From Platycnemis pennipes (lineage: Eukaryota; Arthropoda; Insecta; Odonata; Platycnemididae): a stretch of DNA of 64,000 bases. Shown piece by piece: positions 1 through 10,410 of the stretch. The stretch lies in assembly GCA_933228895.1 (NCBI GenBank), contig OW121854.1, positions 12,031,131 through 12,095,130 on the forward strand, in the 5' to 3' direction. The notes beneath the pieces were generated by a model, which saw only the letters and a program-made list of their open reading frames with translations, had not been told where the DNA came from and ran no database searches. The translations under genes and the position numbers were made by a program. Position 1 is the first letter of the stretch, and each line of letters starts with the position of its first letter.

Positions 1-196
1 CTCCGGTTTCAATTAATGTTACGCTCTTTGAAAACCGAATGAAATGTGTAATAGTGTTCAACCTTTTGTTTAGATACTGTGAAAATATCATATCTTAATT
101 AGCATGGATAATGTCTAGGCGATCGTTAAAAAAAATATTATATACGATTTTAAAGAGTGTAGAGAAATCGTGATTTGCTAAAAATGTGTGGAATTG

Positions 197-734
197 AATG
201 GGGTCGTTCACCATATTTTTTTATTGACGAATCTGATAGAGTTTGTAAAATAAAAAGACCGCTATTTTTCCGTTTTTTGATCCATCAATTATTTCTCGAG
301 TTATAAGCGGCGAAAAACTGATGTTTTTAACCCATTCGGAAGAGTGGGTGTGGTGCAACCTCTGACGTATATCGACTTCGTCCAATCACAACTGAATCCG
401 CGAAGCTACAATGCCTTATCGCAATGGAGGGGGACTCAGCTGACTCTGCCAATAGGAGCAGTTGCGATAGCATCTGTGCGAGCAGACCTTCCGATAACCC
501 CCCTCCACTCCTTTCCCTTCCCATAAGAGCAGTCAAGGATGGGAGGAAAATGACGTCAATGTTATCACAGCAGCTTTTTCGGTGGGCGTCACCTTTTGCT
601 AATTTTAATTTTTGATTTATGAGTGAATGGTTGTGGTTAGAAGATTTAATTTTTCACTAAAATTCATTTTTTGTTTCCATCTAACGATTTCGTGTACAAA
701 ATTGCGATTTCGGTTCCGAGTAAACGCCCCCATT
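197..734 (+). mobile_element. Family A MITE, copy 1
   Basis: A 538-bp non-coding unit that recurs six times in this window. It starts AATGGGGTCGTT(T/C)ACC and ends GTAAACGCCCCCATT, so the two ends form an imperfect ~15-bp terminal inverted repeat. The interior is conserved between copies: an AT-rich first third, a GC-richer middle with TGACGTATATCGACTTC and AATGACGTCAATG, and an AT-rich end. No transposase is encoded; short open frames inside are not retained. It is a non-autonomous DNA transposon by structure. The superfamily is not clear, because I could not find a clean target duplication here. Confidence 0.8.
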
Positions 735-1731
735 ACCTCTGAGTTCCTAAATATTTTCGCCATATTTGTAAAAAAAACAAGAAAATGATGTCATTTGTTT
801 AGTAGCTAAAATCAGACCTTTTTTTCCGAGATGCTTTTTGAATACTGAATTTCCAAAATTGATGGGGCCTTCATGCAAGAGGATTTTTTTGTCTTCATCA
901 ATATAACGCGCTCTTGTGATTTAATTTTTTGTTCGCACTGACTTCGTCCCACGCGATCACAATTTTTAGGTTTTGCCTCATGTCTTATAAATAAATTCCA
1001 ATTCCATGGTACCAAAACTATTAATTACACAGCATACAACTTTCAGACACTTTTTAAGTAATGCAAGGCACACATAGTACACGTTTATTTGAGTATTTTA
1101 ATTATTATATGTATAATTATCAACAAAATATAAGGTGTCAATTTATCTGAATTTTTAAAAACACTATTTTGTTTATAAACTGATTTCAGTGAACTAGATC
1201 TACATTTGAAGTTCATTATATTTCCCGAATTCCGCATGAGCAACATTTTTCTCTATTTTCCATAGATTTTCCATCATTCTGAAACCCCGATTTTTTGCTC
1301 TATTTGTTGAAAAAATATGACGCCATAGAAAAGTTGCGAATTCCCAAATTTGAAGCCATTTTTACCTCCACCCATAACTTTCCCGCAGTAAAATGGGCAT
1401 TAGGAATTTCTTGGCACAAAATTCCAATTTTCCTGGCCTACTTGATAGAGTTAGGATATTTGCTGTCTCCAATCCTGTTTCGTTTTTTTTGTCCAATATG
1501 AATAGGTTAAGTACACATGTAAGTACCAATCACTTTCGTTCCCCTCATCTCTTTCCACGGAACCTGCTGTACTTACTTACCACTTACACAAAACCGGTAG
1601 TACTCTTGGGTTGTTATCACTGACTTAAATTCATCGAAGTGTCTCCTGATAGATAAATCTCTTCCTCAAAATGAATTGTTCTCGAAAGAATTGGTAACGT
1701 TCCACTTTATTAATTTCCAATTTAGTTAGAA
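735..1731. other. AT-rich stretch without recognised feature
   Basis: About 1 kb of AT-rich sequence between MITE A1 and element J. No coding-like reading frame, tandem repeat or known mobile-element motif was seen; short open frames have random composition. Confidence 0.5.
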
Positions 1732-2536
1732 CAGGGTTTATAGGAACCTGGAAATCCTGGAAAAGTCAGGGAAAATGAAAACGGCCATAGAAATCCTGAA
1801 AAAGTCAGGGAATTTAACGTGTGGTCAGGGAAAAGTCGCAAAATGTTTAAATTTATCACCTGAAAATGCCAAGAGATCAAAAACTGCACATAGTAGTGGA
1901 GGAGGAGGGTGAAGGGGAGGGAACGACTGACGTCAGGCCGGCTTCGCTGTGGAGGCAGTCTTATTCTGGTTCTTTCTGGCTATTGCCTGCATGATTTGGT
2001 GAAAAGATTGACGAAAGGTGTGCGCATTCATATTCTCTTTTTCATTCGCTAGCGATTTTGCCAGGAATGCTTCGCCTTGTCCCTCTGGCGAGGAAAAAGT
2101 TATTCTCTGTCAAATTTGAAGTCACTTAGCCAAATTTGTAGGATGTGAGTTAGAAAAAATCAAGATTGATTCAAAGAGCTACTTTAACATGGCATCAGGT
2201 TTGAAGGAAAAGCCAGGTTAGCCTTCTTTGCATATATTTTTCTGCAATTAAAACCCTTTCTGAAGGCCTATCAATGTTAGGAATGATAATTTTTATTTTG
2301 TTGACCTAAAGTTGTTGATCTCATATTACTGGAAGTTCATATGATTAATATGAAAATAGACCTAAATTTTTTCATAAGTTTAGACCTCTTTGCTTCTTCA
2401 GTACCACTTTTATCCCTAAAAATGAGCGAAATCTTGGAGTTTTCAGGCGCTCAAAAGTCAGGGAAAATCACTAATAATGGTCTGGAAATCCTGGAAAAGT
2501 CAGGGAAAATGAAATTTAAAACTCCTATAAACCCTG
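1732..2536. mobile_element. Element J, 805-bp TIR element with 5-bp TSD
   Basis: The ends are CAGGGTTTATAGGA on the left and its reverse complement TCCTATAAACCCTG on the right, a perfect 14-bp terminal inverted repeat. The element is flanked on both sides by TAGAA (1727-1731 and 2537-2541), a 5-bp direct duplication. The motif TCCTGGAAAAGTCAGGGAAA sits close to both ends (near 1757 and 2489) and a variant lies near 1795. No transposase frame is present. The CAGGG start resembles hAT termini, but hAT elements usually duplicate 8 bp, so the superfamily is left open. Confidence 0.7.
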
Positions 2537-2937
2537 TAGAAGATTTTCAGCTATTTATATAATTATTTTATTCGTCGTGTTAAGCTCATTACGTCTCGAT
2601 AATGACGCAGCTGTTCTTTTATACTGCTCTACAGAGTCTTTCTTAACCATTATCAATTTAATAATAGCGAAATACTTCATCACACCACAATTTACCCTTT
2701 TCCTGTTTTAGAGTGACTGCGAATAAATTCTTTAGAAAATGCATTCACAGTTTTCTGGTACCTTTTTATTTCCTTATTTCCTGAAATTCATCCAAGTTCT
2801 TGTGGAGTAAACAGTTGGCCAACTTCTAAACGCATTCCTACACAATTTGGACGCGATCCATTCCTATGTCATCATTTCCACTCTCTAAACCCTCAGTCTT
2901 CTATACACAATCGTCTAGCATGAGTGAAATATTAAGT
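2537..2937. other. Spacer, nothing recognised
   Basis: Roughly 400 bp of AT-rich sequence between element J and the first family-B LINE. No gene, repeat or regulatory site could be supported. Confidence 0.4.
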
Positions 2938-4058
2938 GCATACATCTACATCCACACGATACCCTGCAAGCCACCGCGAGGGTGTGTGGCAGGTGGTGAA
3001 GATCACCAAGCATGCACTACTGACGTGCATACAAGCAACTAAAGTGTCTCATGTAACTAGATTGTTAGTATATATGGTGTTTGAGGGGTTAATACATGCA
3101 TCATGCACTACAGAATACTCTAAAATATTTCCCCTACCTATCCCTTTGCAATACTGCATATTCTGTTCTCTTATAGTACGGGGGAAAAATGCCATTTTGA
3201 ATCTATCGGTACGACAATCTATCTTTATAATCTTATTTGTCTAGTCGAATCTAGCATAATACGCTGGTTTTTTTAAATTATGTACCTAACATCTTCAGTA
3301 AAGCTGTCCGATTTAAATTTCTCTAATAGATTTAATCTGTACGTTAACCTACGCTCTGATAATGAATCCCACCCTAATTCTTGCATTAATTCTGAAACGC
3401 TACTCAACCTATCGTAACACCTTTTAACGAACCTAGCTGCTCTACGCTGCACACTGTCTAGTTCTCTGATCAAACCCAATTCATTCGGATCCCATACACT
3501 GGCTGCGTACTCAAGGTGGGGCCTAACTAATAGTGAAAAGTAACATCGCTCTTTTGTCTCCTCGTCACATTTCCCAAGTACTCTTTTTATAAATCATAGC
3601 TTTCTCTTCGTTCGGCCGCATATTTCCCCTGTGCCTTCCCCACGATAAATCTTTGTCGATTGTTACTCCTAAATATCTTATGCGTTTTCGATCTTCGTGT
3701 TACTAATGTTATAAGTACGCTCTATCGAATTATTCCTCCTCCAAAAATCGATGGCTTCACACTTCTTAAGGTTTAGTTCTAACTTCCATTTCTCGCACCA
3801 CTCTTGAATTGCATCTGAATCTTTGCTAAGCGATTTCCTGTCTTCTTCTTTTGATATCCCTTTATACACTACCGCATCGTCTGCAAAGGGTCTAAGCTTA
3901 TTACTAACTACGGTACCTAAATCGTTAATGTAGAAGAAATAGAAGCGGACCTACTACTCTACCCTGGGGAACTACCGATGTGACATACATATCCCTTCTG
4001 CATAAATATCTCTTTCCGCCAATCCACAAGATTTTCCTCAAATCGTTGCCGCTATAGT
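2938..4058 (-). mobile_element. Family B1 LINE, 5'-truncated copy (CR1/Jockey-like)
   Basis: Read on the minus strand, this copy runs from the reverse-transcriptase palm to the 3' end. The polymerase motif PFADDAVVY is encoded around 3870-3890, followed by ISKEEDRKSLSKDSDAIQEW, the NFWRRNNSIERTY-type segment and the C-terminal domain (ELDSVQRRAARFVKRCYDR). The 3' UTR ends at the left with the CCCTGCAAGCCACC hairpin and an ATCTAC-repeat tail. The reading frame is broken by frameshifts, so it is inactive. The 5' end (endonuclease and most of the RT) is missing, as usual for LINE copies formed by incomplete target-primed reverse transcription. Confidence 0.85.
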
Positions 4059-4299
4059 TGTCACGGTATGGGTCTGGTAAAAGATCTTTGGCGGGAATTT
4101 ATCACGAAAAGATGCGAGTGATGATGATGATAAATATTATTCGCACCAATGTATGAATTAATGCGTTCATGCACATTCGTGAACTAATCGCGCTGCAAAA
4201 TGTATCTAAGGAGATGACAATGAAGTCGCATTCGTGATTTGAACAGTACCGACTAATATGTATCCTTGGCAAGGAAAAAAGCCATCAATGATACCAAAG

Positions 4300-5090
4300 A
4301 GAAGTCAGTACCAAGGAGTGATTATCCGCGGAGAAAGAATTAGCATGCTGCGATTCGCTGATGAATTACCACTCGTAGTTGAGACAGAGAGATATCCGAA
4401 CGAATAAGACTCTAAAAACTATGGAAATGAACATGACGAGATATCACCTGAGGATTAATACGAAGAAGACTGAGATATTGGTTTGTAGCGATAGAGAAAA
4501 GGCCAAAACCAGCGTTAAACCAGGAAAACCAAAACTTGAATTGGTGAAGGAATTCCGTTACCTGGGAAGCCGAGTAACCAACGATGGACGAAGCAAGGAA
4601 GGAATAGTCAGGGGAATAGTCCAGGCAAAGAGGGTATTCTATTAAAAGAAGAATCTAGTTACAGCTGGAAATACAAGCGTAGAAGTAAAGAAAAATCAGG
4701 ACTTACATTTGGAGCATGTTTCTTTGTGTCAGTGAGGCATGGACGATGACAACAGAGGAGAAGTAGAAAAGGGTAGAAGCATTCGAAATGTGGTGCTACA
4801 GAAGAAAGATGAAGGTTAAAAGACCGAGTAAGTAACGAGGAATTCCTAAGAAGAGAAGGAGTAAAGAGAAGTCTACTGAATACCCTGAGAAGAAGGCTGG
4901 AAGAACGTTGAAGTGTTTGAATGACGAGTGAACGGGAAGAACGGCAAAGGAAGGGCTCGTAGGAAATATATGGATCAAGTGATGAAGGAAGTGAGAGAGA
5001 AGAAATAGGTAGAGATAGAAGAGAGTAGCCGAAAGAAGAACTCAGTGGAGAGCTGCGTCAAACCAATCTGAGGATTGCTGACGATGATGG
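4300..5090 (+). mobile_element. RTE-like LINE fragment, 3' part of the RT protein
   Basis: A degraded plus-strand piece of a second LINE type. After GERISMLRFADE (the FADD polymerase motif with the last residue changed) comes MEMNMTRYHLRINTKKTEIL, then a segment containing EFRYLGSRVTNDGRSKEGIV, typical of the thumb region of arthropod RTE-like endonuclease-reverse transcriptases. The sequence then loses frame several times (remnants of an EVRKNQ.. / YGSEAWTM-like part) and ends near QWRAASNQSEDC. Known from the family: this protein class nicks target DNA and copies its own RNA. This copy cannot encode a working protein. Confidence 0.7.
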
Positions 5091-5608
5091 CCAGGAAAAT
5101 GATTGAGACTTGGATATTGGAGTATGTGGTCATCAGGTGTATTTCCATTAAAAACGTTAACCTTAGGGCGTAGAAAATGAAAACAGACCCTTTGGGGCCC
5201 TCCGCTTGGTTCGTTTGCAGATACGATGTTGGTGAAAAACCATTTAATAGAAACTTGGAAGGTCAACCATTCATGTGTGATTGGCCATTCATTATCCTCC
5301 TACTCGAGGCAACTATATATAGGCAAACGAATATCTGGAAATCGCAGAACTTTGGTGTTTTAACTCGCGAATTAAAGACGAACTGACCAGTTATGGCTCT
5401 TCTCCGTTTGCTGAAATCATGTGCTTATTACATCAAGTGAATTTGAAGGATTTTGTATATCGTTGAGTGGAACCGAGTGATGCTATTGTAAATTTCATGG
5501 GATACTGCTCAGTTAAATCTAATTGTAAGCTAAGTGCCGTATTAATTTGAGAAAATTTAGAAACGCTTTGTGAAATATTCCAAAAATAACTTTTAGAACA
5601 TATTCAGT
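5091..5608. other. Spacer, nothing recognised
   Basis: About 520 bp between the RTE-like fragment and the next B2 LINE. Short frames are open on both strands but have no recognisable motif; possibly decayed LINE 3' sequence. Confidence 0.35.
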
Positions 5609-6350
5609 CATCTACATCTACATAATACCCTGCAAGCCACCATAAAGGTGTGTGGCAGGGGGTGAACTCTCACCAAACATGCACTACATATCATGCATGA
5701 AAAAGTATTAGTATTTATATACTGTTCTAAACTTCAATATTTAAAAAAGATAAAAATATCAAAGCAATCATGCAAAAACATGCTGCTAGTTGGGTTAGCT
5801 TCAAGTCCTTATACCAACATGCAGCTACCAATGCTTATCCATTGCTACACTCGTACTAATACATTTACCGTTATTCATATCCCTAATTGTACGAGGAAAA
5901 AAGGACATTTTGAATCTGTCAGTTCGGCAATCAATTTCTCTAATTTTGTAATTATGGTCCAGTCTACCATAGTAAGTTGGGGTTGGAAAAATATTTTTAA
6001 CCTCATCACTGAAAATATGGTCTTGGAATTTGTTTAAGAGATTAAGTCTAAATTTCAACCTGCGATCTGACAATGATTCCCAATTTAATTCATTTAATAG
6101 ACTGGTTTCGCTAATAAGGTTATCGTACCGTCCCTTTACAAATCTTGCCGATCTTCTCCGCACACGTTCAAGTTCATTATTTAAACCGATTTCGTAGGGA
6201 TCCCATACACTGGCAGCATATTCCAAATGAGGTCTAACAAGGGAAAAGTGGCTGTTTTTTCGTACATGATCGTTAACTTTTACCCAGTACTCTTTTGATG
6301 AATCCCAGTCTACGATTCGCTTGTCCCATTATTTCACGTTTATGCTTACC
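5609..6350 (-). mobile_element. Family B2 LINE, 5'-truncated copy
   Basis: Minus-strand B2 subfamily copy. The 3' end carries the hairpin with CACCATAAAGGTG in place of the B1 CACCGCGAGGGTG and a CATCTACATCTACAT tail. A 133-codon frame (6226-5825) encodes the C-terminal domain from EYAASVWDPYEIGLNNELER to the end, but with MDKHW instead of the usual tail, and the upstream part is shifted out of frame. Truncated inside the segment that encodes HIREIMGQANRKLGF. Confidence 0.85.
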
Positions 6351-6477
6351 ATGACATACTGCCGGACTGAAATTGATGGTTTCGTTGAAAGGCTCCGATG
6401 GTGAAGCGTTAACGCTTTATCAATTCAAGAGCATTGGCATTTTGCAGGCGCCGCAATTTCAGGTCGCAACCCACCCC

Positions 6478-6660
6478 TGGCTCAGGGCAGGCTCCTCGTG
6501 GAGAATAAAGAGGGCCAGGTTCGACAGGTTGAACTGCTGCAGCTCTTCATAGGACTCCCGTTTTCTCAGCTCTCTCCTCGTCCACGGTTGAAATGCCTCC
6601 TCCATTTGCCTCCGAGGCCTTCTTCCACTTGACCCCTCCCCTCCCCTCCCCTCTCTCCCT
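6478..6660 (-). CDS. Candidate coding exon with a one-base frame disruption
   Basis: On the minus strand a GC3-rich stretch reads like protein: VKWKKASEANGGGISTVDEE then RAEK in one frame, and after a single extra A in an AAAA run it continues as RESYEELQQFNLSNLALFIL then HEEPALSQG in the next frame. Amino-acid composition and third-position GC are very unlike the surrounding AT-rich repeats. A possible donor (GGG|GTGGGT) follows SQG. No good acceptor is visible upstream on this strand and no family is recognised, so this could be a pseudogene, a retrocopy fragment, or a real exon with a sequencing indel. Confidence 0.25.
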
Positions 6661-6667
6661 CTGCAGG

Positions 6668-6783
6668 TCGCGCAGTTCTACTTCGCGCCCGTCGCCATGG
6701 AAACCGTCGAGGGGTCAAAGCAGCCGCCGTCGGACAATGGAGAACGCACATATGGAATTGGTTTCCCGTGCATTTTGGTGTGA
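6668..6783 (+). CDS. Candidate exon downstream of a strong acceptor-like tract
   Basis: A long pyrimidine tract ending in CTGCAG (6633-6667) is followed by a GC3-rich open frame VAQFYFAPVAMETVEGSK QPPSDNGER and a stop at 6781-6783. The acceptor looks better than average for this window and codon third positions are strongly GC. No clear donor or known family was found, and the candidate lies next to another coding-like patch on the opposite strand, so at most one of the two may be real. It could also be part of an old mobile element. Confidence 0.25.
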
Positions 6784-6842
6784 TGAACTTGATACGAACT
6801 TTTCCCACAATTTCAAATATATAAGTTAATTTTCTCATCATC

Positions 6843-6958
6843 ATGGGTCAACAATCCTAGGATTGGTTTGACGCAGCCCTCCACTCGATTCTTATATCGG
6901 CCAACCTCTTCATATTAACGTAGTTCTTCTTTCAGTCTTTCTTCATTGTACGACACTC
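6843..6958 (-). mobile_element. RTE-like LINE 3'-end fragment joined to RT segment
   Basis: The left part (TTGGTTTGACGCAGCCCTCC) is the reverse complement of the 3' end seen at 5050-5075, and the right part (CATTGTACGACACTC) matches RT-domain DNA at 26654-26670. The two are joined by an internal deletion, and MITE A2 begins immediately to the right. Confidence 0.6.
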
Positions 6959-6959
6959 C

Positions 6960-7496
6960 AATGGGGTCGTTTACCATATTTTTTTATTGCCCAATATGAT
7001 AGAGTTTGTAAAATAAAAAGACCCGTATTCTTCCGTTTTTTGATCTCTCAATTAATTCTCGAGTTATAGGCATCGAAAAACTGATGTTTTTAACCCTTTC
7101 GGAAAAGTGGGCGTGGTGCAACCTGTGACGTATATCGACTTCGTCCAATCACAACTTAGCCAGCGAAGCTACTTCGCCTTATCGCAAAGGGAGGGACACA
7201 GCTGACTCTGCCATTCGGAGCAGTTACGACAGCATCTGTGCGAGCAGACCTTCCGAGAACCCCCCTCCACTCCCTTCCCTTCCCATAAGAGCAGTCAAGG
7301 ATGGGAGGAAAATGACGGCAATGTTATCACAGTGGCATTTTCGGTGGGCGGCACCTTTTGCTTATTTCAATTTTTGATTTATGAGTGAATGGTTGTGGTT
7401 GGAAAATTAATTTTTTCACTAAATTTCTTTTTTCTTTTCCATCTAACAATTTCGTGTAAAAAATTGCGATTTCGGTTCCGAGTAAACGTCCGCATT
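6960..7496 (+). mobile_element. Family A MITE, copy 2, inserted in RTE-like LINE
   Basis: A full-length copy of the AATGGGG family (537 bp) with terminus GTAAACGTCCGCATT on the right. The left flank (CATTGTACGACACTC) and right flank (TTTCAGAATTCCAAG) are adjacent in the uninterrupted RTE-like copy at 26654-26685, so this MITE jumped into an existing LINE. Confidence 0.8.
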
Positions 7497-8306
7497 CCTT
7501 TCAGAATTCCAAGTAATAAATTCCAATCCACGTTGTTCTTCAAATGTTCCACTCTGTTGTTCTTGTTCTTATTGTTCTTCAAATGATGTCTTGCCATTGT
7601 CCTTTCCATGGTTACTAGTCTTGTTCAGATCCCTCTCTGTCTCTGCTATAAGTGCTTTGTCATCAGCGAATCGCAGCATGCTTATTTTTTGTTCGTGGAT
7701 AGTCACTCCAGAACACTTCTCCTTAATTTCATTGATGGCTCTCCCGATGTAAACATTAAAAATTACGGGAGACAGTGCTCAGCCTTGTCTCACTCCTTTC
7801 CTTATTCTTGCTTCTTCACAGCTGGGTCCAGATTTAATCACAGCAAATCGGTTTATGTTCAGACTGTGTATAATTCTTCGGTCATTGTAGGACACTCGAA
7901 TTCCCTTCAGAATTACAAGCATTGAATCCCAATCCACGTTGTCAAAAGCCTTCTCTAAATCCACAAATGCAATGAACGTCGGCTTGTTCTTCTCCATTCT
8001 CTTCTCTATAAGCAGCCTAAGGGCCAATATTGCTTTTCTTGTGCCCTTACTTTTCCTGAATCCGAATTGATCTTCATCCAGGAAATCCTCTGGTTTTCGT
8101 TCTATTCTTCTGTAGATGATCCTGGTCAATATCTTCGATGCATGTGTCGTCAGACTTATAGTCCGAAAATTTTCACATTTCACCTTCCGCTCTCTTCTTT
8201 TTGGGATTAGGAATTTTCTCATGCCAAGGTTATTAAGTGCTGTTAATATGTTCCCGAAAATCGTTGAGTGCCACGTGACCCGAAACGCCTTCTGAATTCG
8301 CCGCAC
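7497..8306 (-). mobile_element. RTE-like LINE, reverse-transcriptase domain fragment
   Basis: Minus-strand RT domain. A 7497-7545 piece carries the target-flank continuation of the MITE insertion; from about 7590 to 8306 the element is collinear. In order on minus: KFLIPKRRERKVKCENFRTI, DEDQFGFRKSKGTR, FVDLEKAFDNVDWDS (motif A aspartate), KGVRQG (motif B) and, after frame loss near 7779, LRFADD (7655-7676, motif C). The stretch 7545-7590 is a rearranged junction rich in TTGTTCTT. It is inactive because of frame breaks and missing endonuclease. Confidence 0.75.
7779..8306 (-). pseudogene. RT palm fragment of RTE-like LINE (175 codons open)
   Basis: A 175-codon open frame holding RT fingers and palm: residues ~30-45 IPKRRERKVKCENFRT, ~77-88 DEDQFGFRKSKG, ~117-130 FVDLEKAFDNVDWD with the first catalytic aspartate, and ~170 GVRQG. 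The second catalytic pair (ADD) lies further along in another frame. This part of the protein would polymerise cDNA from the nicked target; family assignment (RTE-like) rests on the EDQFGFRKxKGTR and RFADD context. It has lost both protein ends. Confidence 0.7.
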
Positions 8307-8369
8307 GGTGTAGCTTCCATATTGCTACGGAAGCAGACGGTTATATTCAGGAGAAAACGAAGCGTATGT

Positions 8370-8420
8370 GTTTTTGATCTATCTGTACGACAATCTATCT
8401 CTCTAATCTTATTTATCTGG
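8370..8420 (-). mobile_element. Family B1 LINE, left part, split by element T
   Basis: Fifty bases matching the B1 3' coding end (TCTATCTGTACGACAATC context). The match stops at TTATCTGG (8420) and resumes at TGGTCGAATC (10675), on the other side of element T. It lacks the usual LINE 3' tail on the left. Confidence 0.75.
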
Positions 8421-9631
8421 GTGTCTATTACGGAACTTCCGCCGATAGGAGATATCGTACGATACCACTATCGAACGAAATGATGGAGGCTGTCTAACGT
8501 GCTATTACGGGTCGGGCGTTGCTTTCGTTCGATAAGCTTCGGCTGTCTTCGGGGAGTTATCGTACATCGGTGACGTTGTGTGACGTTGCAGAGGAAACAG
8601 CAGAAGATCTATGCTAACAAATGACGAACGATAACCCCAAACCGCAACATTGAGATCACGAAGTAAATATTTACAAACACTTTAAAACAAACGTGAATAT
8701 TTAATTTCAGAATTTTATCTAGATTTAATTTGATTGTTGGCTTTCATTACTCCCGTAATTCTTGCTGCATTGTTAGTTACGACACAAAACCATTCATATT
8801 AATGCTGTTAATCGTGCTATCTAATCGCCTTGTTTCATACCATCATATAAAATGGACAGAAACGAAATTCACTAAATAAAAGGTCAGTGAGCAAAATGTT
8901 TATAATTATATTTGACAGTACTTAATATTTTTGACGATGTAGTTTAAAAGTCCCATGTTTTAACATGCATACAGCTTACGGTGACATAATTCATTCCATC
9001 CATTCCTCAATTTAACATCATAATAATTGTTAAACTTATCGTTCATGCTATGCATTAAATATGGTTAACCTATAGCATCGAGCATGACAAGCATAACAAT
9101 GGGAATATGACCCTCCTTCCTTCTGCAGCAATAGCAGCCAAGGGTATAAGCCTTCCATTTCTTATACTTAAGCATAGCATTTAAAATGTAAAGCCTTTAC
9201 ACATCAGTCATGGTTTTCAAGCTCAAGTATTGGTAGATAACAAATCGATACATCTTCTTCAACTACTCATTCACAATGCAAAAAGATTAATTTGTGTAAG
9301 AACATCATACGTTCAATATAGTTTACGAAGAGAAGTCACTGTATAAATTGTTGATACCTAATGTTGAATTTCCATTTGGGCATGGTAACTATGAAACCTT
9401 TTGCTTTACATTAGAGTAATCCTTGTTATCGAAACATATTAAGCCTGTCAGCATGTGAAGCCTCTTCCCCGTAATCACAGTCCCGAAATTCGCCTCGAAT
9501 GTCTCTCAAGGGGTTGATTGGAAATCCAGCAAATAGTTTTAAAATAAAAATATGTTGTTGTTACTGCCGTAAACGTACGGGATCAGCATCTAACAGCCAT
9601 GCTGTAAAGTATTCGAAAGCAAAAAAATTTG

Positions 9632-9702
9632 GACGTGGTCGGAACCGAACATTCGTCAAAAATATTGATATCACGCCTTAAACCACTCGGCCACCGCTGT
9701 CG
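9632..9702 (-). repeat. tRNA-Ser-like segment inside element T
   Basis: Read on the minus strand: a box-A-like GTGGCCGAGTGGTTTAAGG, then GGCGTGATATC, and a box-B-like GTTCGGTTCCGACC at the expected distance. The arrangement resembles a class II (Ser/Leu) tRNA or a tRNA-derived SINE head. Stems do not close properly, so it is a tRNA relic, not a functional gene. Confidence 0.5.
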
Positions 9703-9920
9703 ATAAGGGGATTACGCCCTGCAAAGAATTTATACGGAGTACAATTCTATGGTTGTATAAAACTCGATAGAAATCCTTTAAGAAGCCTGTTGAAAGAGTG
9801 GTTGTTGTAAACTACACAATAGATTGACGCATTAATAGTTGCGAGCTATGCCTCGTTACGCGATCTCATGCATTATGTTTCAGCGTTTACCTATACTTTG
9901 AGTGTAAAACAATTTGATGC

Positions 9921-10410
9921 AAATTCTCGCCACATTTCATTATAACGTATATCAACTTGAAGTGCATACAATGATAATACTAATTTAACCATTAGAATAC
10001 AGTATCCATCGTTATATTTGCTCATTTCTTTGAATAAACATCATAGGTGAACTCCCGAATTGAACGAGAAGAAATAATGTCATTGTAATTCTAATTCTCA
10101 CCCCATTGCGTTATTAGGAATATCAGTTTGCAGTGCATTCAATAATAATAGTAATGTAACCATTAGAATACAGTATCCATCGGTATATTTGCTCATTTCT
10201 TTGAATAAACATCATAGGTGAACTCCCGAATTGAACGATAAGAAATAATGTCATTGTAATTCTAATTCTCACCTCATTGCGTTATGAGGTATATCAGTTT
10301 GCAGTGCATTCAATAATAATAGTAATGTAACCATTAGAATACAGTATCCATTGATATATTTGCTCATTTCCTTGAATAAATGTCGTAGGTGAACTCCCGT
10401 ATCGAACGAC
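9921..10410. repeat. 171-bp tandem repeat, about 2.7 units
   Basis: ATTAGAATACAGTATCC occurs at 9991, 10162 and 10333, exactly 171 bp apart each time. Units 2 and 3 are nearly identical; unit 1 is diverged at its start (from about 9921). The last unit is cut off in GAACTCCCG(A/T)AT and runs into the subterminal TATCGAACG zone of element T. Confidence 0.85.

Noticed and set aside
9921..10410. Alpha-satellite because of the 171-bp period
   Set aside because: The sequence is unrelated to primate alpha satellite, has no CENP-B box and sits inside a transposon; the period is a coincidence.
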